Source: a virus
IMG/VR virus record: IMGVR_UViG_3300044825_001895
Coordinates: 28,436-92,435 of that record
DNA length: 64,000 nt
Reading direction: 5' to 3' (one strand)
Each line of letters starts with the position of its first letter. Position 1 is the stretch's first letter. Positions 33,005 to 41,480 of the stretch are shown one piece after another. The position numbers and the translations under genes were made by a program. The notes beneath the pieces are model-generated. The model was given only the letters and a program-made list of their open reading frames with translations, did no database searches and was not told where the DNA came from.

Positions 33005-33016
33005 TCGTGTTATGAT
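32988..33016 (+). promoter_or_regulatory. Sigma-70 promoter
   Basis: TTGACA, 17 bases, TATGAT, overlapping the end of the preceding gene and driving the 60-residue gene at 33042. Confidence 0.7.
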
Positions 33017-33041
33017 AATTGGGTAATCAAAGGACGACCGA

Positions 33042-33224
33042 ATGCAAGACGAGTACCTCTCACGCTGCGTTGTGGACCCCATCAAGCGTACAGTGTATCT
33101 GTATTCTAATGAAGGTTCAGAAAAGCAAGTGACCTGTGATACAGTAGATGAGTTTATGAATGTGCTAAAGTTCGTTCGTGCTACAGTGGATGAAGAGACA
33201 CTTTCTTATGCAAGTCCTCTCTGA
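33042..33224 (+). CDS. Hypothetical protein, 60 aa
   Basis: Small alpha/beta protein (MQDEYLSRCVVDPIKRTVYL, DTVDEFMNVLKFVRATVD) with its own host-type promoter, so probably early. Function unknown. Confidence 0.6.
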   Translation: MQDEYLSRCVVDPIKRTVYLYSNEGSEKQVTCDTVDEFMNVLKFVRATVDEETLSYASPL

Positions 33225-33228
33225 AACC

Positions 33229-33252
33229 AAAATGGACTTTTAATTCCATTTT
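33229..33252 (+). other. Hairpin in the intergenic region
   Basis: AAAATGGA / TCCATTTT, 8-bp stem with an 8-base loop. No clear T run directly follows, so a terminator role is uncertain. Confidence 0.45.
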
Positions 33253-33304
33253 AGGTCCAAAAAAATTCCCGGTAAAAATTGCCTCTATTACTTTTTTGAA
33301 AACT

Positions 33305-33508
33305 ATGGTTTACAAAATCTCATACAAAGACCTTAAAGAAGAGACTGTTAAAACCACTCCTGAAAATGTAAAAGAGGCAAATGAGGCACTCTTTTCTGCA
33401 AAGTGGAATCTTCCTAAAGCCGCAAAGCACTGTGGAATGAGTATTAAAGAGATGCGCTTGACATTCTTTGAGTATCTGAAGTATAATGATGTAACTTACA
33501 AAGCGTAA
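33305..33508 (+). CDS. Small HTH-like protein
   Basis: 67 residues from MVYKISYKDLKEET (33305; an ATG at 33296 is an alternative). The segment SAKWNLPKAAKHCGMSIKEM looks like a Fis-type helix-turn-helix, suggesting a DNA-binding regulator. No other domain. Confidence 0.6.
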   Translation: MVYKISYKDLKEETVKTTPENVKEANEALFSAKWNLPKAAKHCGMSIKEMRLTFFEYLKYNDVTYKA

Positions 33509-33515
33509 GTTTTTT

Positions 33516-33953
33516 ATGAAAATATATGGTCCTTACACAGCAAAAGACGGAAGACAAAGAATTGTTCTCTATGAAAATGGTAAAAGAACAACAGTTTCTT
33601 ATCCAAAATATCTTTTAGAACAAAAACTTGGTAGACCACTTTTACCTGATGAAACCTGCGACCATATAGATGGTGATTTTACCAACAACTCACTTGACAA
33701 CTTACAAGTTTTGAGTAGAGTAGATAACATAAGGAAACACGCAGCAGTACATAACAGAGCAGAAATGATTTGTTGTGTATGTCCTGAATGTGATAAATCT
33801 TTCTATAAACCAGCAAGAGACATTAGACATAACAATCTAAAACAACAAAAAGTTGGTCCATTTTGTTCTAAATCTTGTGCTGGAAAATATAGTCAAAGGT
33901 TAAATAAAACTTTTAGAGGAGGAAAACCAAATCTAAACTACAAGCCCGTGTGA
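33516..33953 (+). CDS. HNH homing endonuclease (HNH_3/AP2-like type)
   Basis: 145 residues. The catalytic core is DETCDHIDGDFTNNSLDNLQ followed by VLSRVDNIRKHAA. A C-terminal Cys-rich zinc region (CCVCPECDKSFYKPARD...FCSKSC) probably contacts DNA. The last three codons and the stop overlap the first 10 bases of tRNA-Leu, so the gene ends inside the acceptor stem, consistent with integration at or homing to the tRNA locus. Confidence 0.82.
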   Translation: MKIYGPYTAKDGRQRIVLYENGKRTTVSYPKYLLEQKLGRPLLPDETCDHIDGDFTNNSLDNLQVLSRVDNIRKHAAVHNRAEMICCVCPECDKSFYKPARDIRHNNLKQQKVGPFCSKSCAGKYSQRLNKTFRGGKPNLNYKPV

Positions 33954-34017
33954 CCCAGCGGAATGAGGTTCTCGACTTAAAATCGAGCAGTCGGCGGTTC
34001 GAATCCGCCCACGGGTA
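33944..34017 (+). tRNA. tRNA-Leu (UAA), short variable arm
   Basis: Acceptor GCCCGTG / CACGGGT (outermost pair G-U) with discriminator A. Anticodon stem CTCGA/TCGAG with loop CTTAAAA gives anticodon UAA (reads UUA). T arm GGCGG-TTCGAAT-CCGCC. The variable region is only CAGTC (5 bases), unlike normal leucine tRNAs, which have a long arm. CCA is not encoded. Confidence 0.85.
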
Positions 34018-34059
34018 TGAGGTTCTTCCTCTAAATAAACAAAAGTAAAGGACTATTCT

Positions 34060-34329
34060 ATGAAATACAGAATAGATGCCAGATACGTTTGGTATAATCG
34101 CGGAACTCAAATAGTTCTATTGTACTTTATAAATCAGATTCCTTTTACTTTTGACGATCTTCCAAAAGACTCTTTGTTCGATTTGGAACTGATCAAATTG
34201 GCAGATAACGAAAGAAGGTTTGAACCAGAAGACCTTTATCAAGCATCATACTATTTGATGCTTGAAGAATGTCATCCACTCTTATATGAGTTGGAACTGG
34301 AAAATCCAGAAATGTTACCTGCTGATTAA
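34060..34329 (+). CDS. Hypothetical protein, 89 aa
   Basis: Acidic protein between the two tRNAs (MKYRIDARYVWYNRGTQIVL, LYQASYYLMLEECHPLLYEL). No family recognised. The stop is 1 base before tRNA-Thr. Confidence 0.6.
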   Translation: MKYRIDARYVWYNRGTQIVLLYFINQIPFTFDDLPKDSLFDLELIKLADNERRFEPEDLYQASYYLMLEECHPLLYELELENPEMLPAD

Positions 34330-34330
34330 T

Positions 34331-34402
34331 GCCCTTGTAGCTCAGTGGTAGAGCAACGGTTTTGTAAACCGTTGGTCGCTGGTTCAAATCCAGTCGGGGG
34401 CT
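34331..34402 (+). tRNA. tRNA-Thr (UGU)
   Basis: Acceptor GCCCTTG / CGGGGGC (two G-U pairs), D arm with GTAGCTCAGTGGTAGAGC, anticodon loop TTTGTAA (anticodon UGU, reads ACA/ACG), T loop TTCAAAT. Discriminator T. CCA is not encoded. Confidence 0.92.
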
Positions 34403-34420
34403 CTGAGTTCTATAACTCCA

Positions 34421-34579
34421 ATGTCACTTATTTCACAAACCGACCGTCAAATGGTCATTGAAGCACTTGAATATTATGTTCAAAAACTTAAGGAAGATAA
34501 CTGCACTCCTGCCTCTATCGGTGCATTCCAAACCCTCCTTAACTGGATCGAACTTGAGCATTTCAAACATGCGGATTAA
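34421..34579 (+). CDS. Hypothetical protein, 52 aa
   Basis: Helical small protein (MSLISQTDRQMVIEALEYYV, SIGAFQTLLNWIELEHF) directly after tRNA-Thr and overlapping the next gene by 11 bases. Function unknown. Confidence 0.55.
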   Translation: MSLISQTDRQMVIEALEYYVQKLKEDNCTPASIGAFQTLLNWIELEHFKHAD

Positions 34580-34748
34580 TTTATGGTTCTGTCCGGAAAT
34601 GAAACAATGGCGCTGGACACTTATAAAGAATGATGTTCCCATTTGTAAACAAGAATCTGGACAAAGACCAGATTTACATACTGCTATGGAAGATATAGCA
34701 AACACTGTAAAATACTTAATGAGTCAAAATATAAATAATGATGCCTGA
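34569..34748 (+). CDS. Hypothetical protein, 59 aa
   Basis: Start MRINLWFCPEMKQWRWTLIK at 34569; a longer frame from 34458 overlaps the preceding gene and is rejected. Aromatic-rich N-terminus and helical C-terminus. Function unknown. Confidence 0.55.
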   Translation: MRINLWFCPEMKQWRWTLIKNDVPICKQESGQRPDLHTAMEDIANTVKYLMSQNINNDA

Positions 34749-34749
34749 A

Positions 34750-34821
34750 GTTGACTGCAATCTCTACAGGTTGGAGAGGAGAAATCCTCTCCTTTGTATT
34801 ATAAATATTAATGCAGTCAAC
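34750..34821 (+). promoter_or_regulatory. Terminator hairpin and late promoter inside a 10-bp inverted repeat
   Basis: Outer arms GTTGACTGCA (34750-34759) and TGCAGTCAAC (34812-34821) enclose a GGAGAGGA-GAAA-TCCTCTCC hairpin with TTT (34773-34795) and a TATAAATA late promoter (34800-34807). Read-through RNA could fold the outer stem; RNA from the late promoter would lack the 5' arm. It controls the GIY-YIG gene. Confidence 0.6.
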
Positions 34822-34835
34822 TAAAGAGCAGAGTT

Positions 34836-35630
34836 ATGTATTCTCCAAGAATATACACATATAAGATTACCTTTGAAGAAGTTCCTTATTACTATTATGG
34901 TAGTAAGAAAGAAAAGTATTTTGATGAAGAGTATTGGGGTTCTCCTATAACAAACAAATGGTGTTGGGAACTTTATACTCCAAAGAAGCAGATACTAGAA
35001 ATATTTGATTATACTGATGAAGGATATATAAAAGCACAAGAAGTTGAAAAAAGATTAATTAGACCAGTTCTCAATGACTTTTGGTGTTTGAATGAAAATG
35101 TTGGTGGAATAATTTCAATAAGACTATGTAAGGAAGGTGGTAAAAAGGGTTATGAGCAAGGTATTTTAAAGTCAAAACATTTGTTAAGTGATTATGGGAA
35201 AAAAGGTGGAAAAATCGCAGGAGAAAAGAACAAACAAAATAAAATAGGAATATGTGGATTAAGTTATGAGGAAAGGTCTTCTTACGGAAAAAAGTTAAAA
35301 GAAAATAAGATAGGAATTCATAATTTATCTTCAAAAGAATTATCAAGTGCAGGAAAAAAAGGATATAAAAACGGTTTAAGTAAATTGAGTAAAGAAGAGA
35401 GAATAGAGAAAATAAAAAAAGCACATTTGAAAAATCATAAGTTTATATTTACTTTAATATCTCCTACTAGTGAAGTCATTGAAACAATATATTTGTCGGA
35501 TATTTGTAAAAAATTTAATTTAGACAGAGATTGTATGTGCAGAGTTTCTAGAGGAGAAAGACCTCAACATAAAGGATGGAAAGTAACCAGAAAATTAAAA
35601 GATGCCAACAAATATGCACAAACCCCATAA
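34836..35630 (+). CDS. GIY-YIG-type homing endonuclease with NUMOD repeats
   Basis: 264 residues. The N-terminal GIY-YIG-like core is YTYKITF...YYYYGSKK...YWGSPITN, with a candidate catalytic Glu in QEVEKRLIRPVLN. Several Gly-Lys-rich beads (about residues 115-195) are followed by a C-terminal NUMOD1/HTH bead (YLSDICKKFNLDRDCMCRVS, GWKVTRKL). It is a free-standing mobile endonuclease near the tRNA cluster, behind a late promoter. Confidence 0.78.
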   Translation: MYSPRIYTYKITFEEVPYYYYGSKKEKYFDEEYWGSPITNKWCWELYTPKKQILEIFDYTDEGYIKAQEVEKRLIRPVLNDFWCLNENVGGIISIRLCKEGGKKGYEQGILKSKHLLSDYGKKGGKIAGEKNKQNKIGICGLSYEERSSYGKKLKENKIGIHNLSSKELSSAGKKGYKNGLSKLSKEERIEKIKKAHLKNHKFIFTLISPTSEVIETIYLSDICKKFNLDRDCMCRVSRGERPQHKGWKVTRKLKDANKYAQTP

Positions 35631-35633
35631 ATA
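35626..35633 (+). promoter_or_regulatory. T4-type late promoter
   Basis: CATAAATA at the end of the GIY-YIG gene, 19 bases upstream of the 67-residue gene. Confidence 0.5.
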
Positions 35634-35652
35634 CTCAAAATCATTGAAAATT

Positions 35653-35856
35653 ATGACTGAACAACAACAACATTTATCTCAAGCACTTGAACAACAAAAA
35701 GACGTTGTTAATGACATCAACAATCTTACAAATCAACTAACAGTTAAAAAAGAACTTGCTCTTAAACTTCAAGGTATTATTGAATATCTAGATCAGATTG
35801 GAGTGACACTTCCTGATGGGGAAGAAGAAGAGGAAACAGAAGAACAAAGTGCTTGA
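35653..35856 (+). CDS. Coiled-coil protein, 67 aa
   Basis: MTEQQQHLSQALEQQKDVVN start, heptad-like helix to residue 50, acidic tail. An in-frame ATG at 35602 inside the preceding gene is rejected because the late promoter lies downstream of it. Possibly a structural or assembly helper; function unknown. Confidence 0.6.
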   Translation: MTEQQQHLSQALEQQKDVVNDINNLTNQLTVKKELALKLQGIIEYLDQIGVTLPDGEEEEETEEQSA

Positions 35857-35880
35857 CATTCGACTAAATTATGTTATAAT
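35853..35880 (+). promoter_or_regulatory. Sigma-70 promoter
   Basis: TTGACA, 16 bases, TATAAT. The -35 overlaps the preceding stop codon. Confidence 0.75.
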
Positions 35881-35886
35881 ATAAGA

Positions 35887-35947
35887 GCGATACAATTCGC
35901 AGTGACCCAAAAAGTGTGACTTCAGAACCCTCTTTTAGAGGGTTTTG
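35887..35947 (+). ncRNA. Candidate small RNA of about 60 nt
   Basis: A near-consensus promoter is followed about 40 bases later by an intrinsic terminator (AACCCTCT / AGAGGGTT, then TTTTG, 35926-35947), with no open frame between. The transcript would start near 35887. It could be a regulatory RNA or a leader with attenuation ahead of the giant structural gene. Confidence 0.45.
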
Positions 35948-35975
35948 TTGTATGTAAATACCAATAATAGATGGT

Positions 35976-35983
35976 GATAAATA
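35976..35983 (+). promoter_or_regulatory. Late promoter of the 1818-residue gene
   Basis: GATAAATA, 29 bases upstream of the ATG at 36013. Confidence 0.5.
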
Positions 35984-36012
35984 ATCTATAACGGAACTTA
36001 TAAAAAAATAAA

Positions 36013-39000
36013 ATGGGATTAAGTCGTCTTGATAATTTTCTCAAAAACACCCGAGGGGAAATTTTATATGTAGATCCTTCAAATGCTGACTCTACAGATT
36101 CTGTAGAAAATCGTGGAAATAGTTTAACAAGGCCATTTTCCACAATTCAGCGTGCTTTAATTGAAGCATCAAGGTTCTCCTACCAGCGTGGTTTGGATAA
36201 TGATAGATTTGGTAAGACTACCATTATGCTCTATCCAGGAGAGCACATCGTTGATAACCGTCCTGGATGGATTCCACTAAGTCCAAATGGTGGAACATTC
36301 CAGACAAGATCTGGGGAGATCGCAACAGACTTCCAACCATTTGACTTAACAACAAACTTTGATATCAACTCAGATAGCAATATCCTTTATAAGTTCAATA
36401 GCATTAGTGGGGGTGTTATTCTTCCTCGCGGTACTTCTCTTGTTGGTCTTGATCTAAGAAAGACAAAGATTCGTCCTAAGTATATTCCAGATCCACAGAA
36501 TACGAATATTGAAAGAGCAGCAATCTTTAGACTGACTGGTATTTGCTATCTCTGGCAGTTTAGTGTTCTTGATGCAGATCCAAATGGTTCTTGCTATAAA
36601 GATTATACCTCAAACTCATACGTTCCCAACTTCTCCCACCATAAACTCACTGCATTTGAATATGCAGATGGTGTGAATAATATCAATATTAATGATGCCT
36701 TCCTAACATACTCTTCAAATAAAACTGATCTTGATGCATACTATGAGAAGATTGGTATTGCATATGGTCCTTCGAGTGGCAGAGAGATTCCACCTGAAAC
36801 CACTGGTTCACCACTTGATATTCAACCAAAGATTGATGAATTTCGTATCGTTGGTTCAAAGGGAGGTAATGTTGGAATCACAAGTATCAAGGCAGGTGAT
36901 GGTGTAGTATCAACCAATGTTATTACAGTTACACTAGAACCAAATGAACTTGGATTAGATGTAGATACACCAATTCGTATTGAAGGTATTAACTCTACAG
37001 GTTATGATGGACAGTTTGTTGTCAGTGAAGTTTTAAGTTCTACTCAAATTAAGTATCAAGTATCAAACCCACCAGTTACTGCACTTCCTGCGGTAACTGG
37101 ATCAACTCTGAATATTACTGTTGATACTGTTACATCAGCATCTCCATATGTCTTTAATATTTCATTGCGTTCTGTTTATGGAATGTGTGGTCTTCATGCT
37201 GATGGAAATAAGGCAGATGGATTTAAGTCAATGGTCGTGGCACAGTTCACGGGTATTGGACTTCAAAAGGACGATAATGCATTTGTAAAGTATAATACAA
37301 CATCTGGTCTTTATGAAGATAATACTGTAAGTGGTAATGAGAATATTCATACAGACTCTAGAGCAAGATTTAAACCAGAGTATGAAAACTATCACATTAA
37401 GTGTTCAAATGACTCATTTATCCAGGTAGTTTCTGTTTTTGCGATTGGTTTTGCACTTCACTTTGTTACCGAAAGTGGCGGTGACCTATCAATCACAAAC
37501 TCCAACTCAAACTTTGGCGCAAAGTCTCTAGCATCTTCTGGATTTAGAATCGATTCCTATCCAAGAGATGATGTTGGTTACATTACACATATCATCCCAC
37601 CAAAAGAGTTTGAACCCACAGAAACTGCTCTTGAATTTTCTTCAATTGATGTAGCAAAAACAGTTGGTATTGCGTCTACTAATAGACTTTATCTTTATAA
37701 TGAAATCAACCCATCTATTCCTCCTGATAATGTCATTGAGGGATATCGTATTGGTGCAAAAACAAATGACCAACTGAATGTTCTTCTGTCGCAAGCAGGA
37801 GTTACAACACAGTACTCGGCAAGAATCATTATGCCAAGTACTCAATATAGTGGAAATGAAATATCTTCTGAGAAATCGTATCGCGTTAATATTAGCGGCA
37901 GTTCTAATGATATTTCAAGCAATATTATTACTCTAACGACAACTCATTCACTCATCAATGGTGAGACTGTAAGAGTAATTAGTAGCAACGGACAACTCCC
38001 AGATGGTCTATCTGCAAATCAAGTGTATTATGCAATTACTAGTGGACTATCTGCAAACCAGTTGAAGTTAGCACAAACATTAAATGATGCTTTGGATGCT
38101 TCTGCAATTACAATTAATAATAAGGGTGGTATTCTCACAGTCATAAGTAGAGTATCTGACAAGAATTCTGGTGATATTGGACATCCTATTCAATATGACA
38201 CCACCCAAAATCAATGGTATGTTAATGTTGGAACAGCAGCAACAGATAATAGCATTTATTCCACATTAGTTGGTCTGGGTACTGCAGGTCTTGGTGCTGC
38301 AACCCCAAGAACATTTATTGTTCGTAAATCAGATACGAGACCACTAAACGATTCTATTTACAGAGTTCGTTATGTAATTCCAAAGGATGCTGCAACAACT
38401 GCAAGACCACCATCAGATGGATTTATTCTTCAGGAGTCTAGTTCTACTTTAGGATCTACAAATACTGAAATCGCATATCAATTTAATCCATCACCCGTTA
38501 CAATTGCAAATGTAACAAATCTAAGAAATCAAAGAATCATTGCAAATGCAACTTGGGATGGTAGCAATGTTAATGTTATTACTGAACTTCCTCATGATTT
38601 GAGTGTTGGTTCTCAGGTTAAGATTGTGAACGTAACCAGCACAGCAAATCTTGCTGGTGTTGCTAATTCTGCATATAATGGAACGTTTACAGTTGCTGGA
38701 ATCAGTAGTTCTAAGCACTTTAGTTATGCTCTTACTTCTAATCCTGGATCATTTACTAATAATATTTCTGATCGTACCACATCTCTTCCATACTTCCAGA
38801 GAAAGAGATACAATAATACGTATTTGATTTACAGAACACAAGAAGTCAAGAAGTATATTAAGAACGAGCAAGATGGAATTTATCATCTAACACTAGTTAA
38901 CTCTTCCAACTCACCTAATGTATCCCCATTTACTAATTTAAAATTTATTCAGCCAGTTGTAAATCTATATCCACAATTAAATAGGGATAATCTTGTTTCT

Positions 39001-41469
39001 GATCCAGATCAATCTGCAAGTTATGCTCTTCCAGAACCAATCGGTCAAGTTGTTATTGATGAACCACAGAATAGTCTCACGAAAGAAACTATTCAAAAAG
39101 CGATTGGAGACTTTAACGTTGGGTTTGGTATTACAAACGTAGTATCAAATGCTACAGGAACCGCTCACACAATTTTCTCCGAAATCGATCACGGTCTGAA
39201 TAGAGCAACTGGTCTGAGTATTGTTACTGGTGGTTCCGGTTATGGGGTTGGAGTTGGTACAGAATACTATTATAATGTAAAACTTGTGGGCGAACCTGGA
39301 ACAGGTCAGAATGCAACTGCAAGAATTAAAGTTGACTCTGGTGTTATCACTGGCGTCAAGATTATGGATGGTGGTAGTGCATTTGGTATAGGAAATACAC
39401 TTGCTGTTGTTGGTGTTGCAACCACTACAGGATATTCTGTTGGTGTTGTGAGTGTAACATCAATTTATAGTAACACCGATGAGATTATCAAGATTAGTGG
39501 AATTTCTTCTCTTGGATATAGGAGTTACAATACTCTTTATCGTATTACTGGTGTTACCGCAGGAAACACAAAACAAGTCGAAGTTGCTCCTATTTCTACA
39601 GTAAGTCCAGAAGCACAATCTGGTTTGGGGGCATTAATTACTTCAGACGCTACTGGTTCTCTGATTGGTAAAGCAATTGGTGTTTCTTCGCTTACTTATA
39701 ATGCAACAACTGGAATTGGAATTGTTACTACATCTAATAATCACGGATTCCAAGTCAATAATGTTATTTCTTTAGGTGGTGCTACAAATTCACTTTACAA
39801 TGGATCATTCATTGTAAAGCAAGTTAATAGTCTTACTTCATTCTCTATTAATGTTGGAGTTGGTACAACAGCACCAGTTGGATCTGGTGCAATCTATGCT
39901 TATAGAAGAGGAGTTGCTGCGAATGCAGGAACAATATCAGTCGAGAATGAAAATATTGGTGGACGTTTAGTTACTAAGTATGATAATGTAACAACTAATC
40001 TTTCCGCTGCTGTTACTGGTCCTACTGTAGGAACCATTACAATTCCAGTATCTGGTCTAGATCTGAATGTTGGAGATTATCTTGAGATTGATGATGAGAT
40101 TGTAAGAATTAAAACAACTGTCAGTAGTGATGTAGTCTCTGTTTATAGGGGTGTTCTTGGAACTCCAAGTGCCTCACATCTATCTGGCGCAACAGTTAGA
40201 AGAATTAAACCACTTCCTGTTGAACTAAGAAGACACTCAATCATTCGTGCTTCAGGACACACATTTGAGTATGTCGGTTATGGACCTGGTAACTACTCAA
40301 CTGCATTCCCAGATCGTCAGGATCGTCAGATTTCTGCACAAGAAGAACTGATTTCTCAATCATTTAAGTCTGATGGTGGTATCAACTTCTTCACTGGAAT
40401 GAATGATAAAGGTATCTCATATTCTGGTAATAAGAAGTTAAGTACGATTACCGGACAAGAAGAAATCTTTGACACTCCAATTCAAACAGTAACTGGAGAA
40501 GACATTACAAGTCAGGCTTCTATCAACGTTATTAATCCAGTAGAGGGTAACTTCAGCAACTCAATCCGTGTTGAAGGTGGTCCAAACAATAAGGTTGTTT
40601 CTAAGTTTGATGGTCCAGTAGTCTTTACAAATAAGGTTACTTCAACCTCATCAAAAGGAATGGAGGCAACTTCGCTCTTCTTACAGGGCGATGCAACTAT
40701 TTCCAGAAAGTACACTGTTGGTATTTCAACTCCAACAAATGCGGGTAACCCAGGAGATGTTGTTTATCAAGCAACACCAGAAAGTGGGGGAACTGCTGGA
40801 TGGATTTATACTGCAGATAATAACTGGAGAAGATTTGGTCCAGTAAGCACTTCAACTACTAGTGTCAATCTAACAGTAAATCAAGTCACATCCAACTCAT
40901 TTATTGGAACATTTAGCGGTGATGGTTCTGGTCTGACTAATGTTTCTGACATTTGGAGAACTGATCCTGTTGGCGTCCACACGTCAACTCCGATTGGTAT
41001 TGGCACTACTGGCGCAAAAGCAGGATTTGGTCTATACGTTGAAGGAAGCACTTCAATTAATGGTACACTGAGAGTTTATGAAATTATTGAAACTGCTACG
41101 ATTAGTGCTGGTATTTTAACCGCAACCACAGTTCAGAATATTGATCTGGGTGATAATAATGTTTATTACTTTACTTCAGCGGCACAAGGTAACTGGACTC
41201 TGAACTTTAGAAGTAATGCATCACAAACCCTAAATGACTTTTTGAATGTTGGCGAATCAATGACCGTTGCAGTAATGACAACTCAAGGTGCAACTCCATA
41301 TTACAATAACATTGTTCAAATTGATGGGGCAACTCAGACAGTTAAATATTATGGTGGTGTCCCAATTACTTCGGGCAATGCAAACGGAATTGACTTGTAT
41401 ACCTACGTAATTATTAAGACTGCGGCAAATACATACACCGTTCTTTATTCACAATCTCAATACAGTTGA
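36013..41469 (+). CDS. Giant virion structural protein, 1818 aa
   Basis: The N-terminus MGLSRLDNFLKNTRGEILYV...RPFSTIQRALIEASRFSY resembles pectate-lyase-type beta-helix entry segments. It is followed by many Ig-like/beta repeats and ISPGFGY-type modules, and a C-terminal trimer-like domain (GLYVEGSTSINGTLRVYEII; TVLYSQSQYS). Probably a baseplate-attached fibre or baseplate appendage, as in other cyanomyoviruses. No enzymatic motif confirmed. First gene of the adhesin cluster. Confidence 0.75.
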   Translation: MGLSRLDNFLKNTRGEILYVDPSNADSTDSVENRGNSLTRPFSTIQRALIEASRFSYQRGLDNDRFGKTTIMLYPGEHIVDNRPGWIPLSPNGGTFQTRSGEIATDFQPFDLTTNFDINSDSNILYKFNSISGGVILPRGTSLVGLDLRKTKIRPKYIPDPQNTNIERAAIFRLTGICYLWQFSVLDADPNGSCYKDYTSNSYVPNFSHHKLTAFEYADGVNNININDAFLTYSSNKTDLDAYYEKIGIAYGPSSGREIPPETTGSPLDIQPKIDEFRIVGSKGGNVGITSIKAGDGVVSTNVITVTLEPNELGLDVDTPIRIEGINSTGYDGQFVVSEVLSSTQIKYQVSNPPVTALPAVTGSTLNITVDTVTSASPYVFNISLRSVYGMCGLHADGNKADGFKSMVVAQFTGIGLQKDDNAFVKYNTTSGLYEDNTVSGNENIHTDSRARFKPEYENYHIKCSNDSFIQVVSVFAIGFALHFVTESGGDLSITNSNSNFGAKSLASSGFRIDSYPRDDVGYITHIIPPKEFEPTETALEFSSIDVAKTVGIASTNRLYLYNEINPSIPPDNVIEGYRIGAKTNDQLNVLLSQAGVTTQYSARIIMPSTQYSGNEISSEKSYRVNISGSSNDISSNIITLTTTHSLINGETVRVISSNGQLPDGLSANQVYYAITSGLSANQLKLAQTLNDALDASAITINNKGGILTVISRVSDKNSGDIGHPIQYDTTQNQWYVNVGTAATDNSIYSTLVGLGTAGLGAATPRTFIVRKSDTRPLNDSIYRVRYVIPKDAATTARPPSDGFILQESSSTLGSTNTEIAYQFNPSPVTIANVTNLRNQRIIANATWDGSNVNVITELPHDLSVGSQVKIVNVTSTANLAGVANSAYNGTFTVAGISSSKHFSYALTSNPGSFTNNISDRTTSLPYFQRKRYNNTYLIYRTQEVKKYIKNEQDGIYHLTLVNSSNSPNVSPFTNLKFIQPVVNLYPQLNRDNLVSDPDQSASYALPEPIGQVVIDEPQNSLTKETIQKAIGDFNVGFGITNVVSNATGTAHTIFSEIDHGLNRATGLSIVTGGSGYGVGVGTEYYYNVKLVGEPGTGQNATARIKVDSGVITGVKIMDGGSAFGIGNTLAVVGVATTTGYSVGVVSVTSIYSNTDEIIKISGISSLGYRSYNTLYRITGVTAGNTKQVEVAPISTVSPEAQSGLGALITSDATGSLIGKAIGVSSLTYNATTGIGIVTTSNNHGFQVNNVISLGGATNSLYNGSFIVKQVNSLTSFSINVGVGTTAPVGSGAIYAYRRGVAANAGTISVENENIGGRLVTKYDNVTTNLSAAVTGPTVGTITIPVSGLDLNVGDYLEIDDEIVRIKTTVSSDVVSVYRGVLGTPSASHLSGATVRRIKPLPVELRRHSIIRASGHTFEYVGYGPGNYSTAFPDRQDRQISAQEELISQSFKSDGGINFFTGMNDKGISYSGNKKLSTITGQEEIFDTPIQTVTGEDITSQASINVINPVEGNFSNSIRVEGGPNNKVVSKFDGPVVFTNKVTSTSSKGMEATSLFLQGDATISRKYTVGISTPTNAGNPGDVVYQATPESGGTAGWIYTADNNWRRFGPVSTSTTSVNLTVNQVTSNSFIGTFSGDGSGLTNVSDIWRTDPVGVHTSTPIGIGTTGAKAGFGLYVEGSTSINGTLRVYEIIETATISAGILTATTVQNIDLGDNNVYYFTSAAQGNWTLNFRSNASQTLNDFLNVGESMTVAVMTTQGATPYYNNIVQIDGATQTVKYYGGVPITSGNANGIDLYTYVIIKTAANTYTVLYSQSQYS

Positions 41470-41480
41470 GGAGAAAATAA

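Noticed and set aside
33944-34402. tRNA genes as an attachment site for lysogeny
   Set aside because: No integrase or repressor genes and no repeat of the tRNA ends were seen; T4-like cyanophages are lytic.
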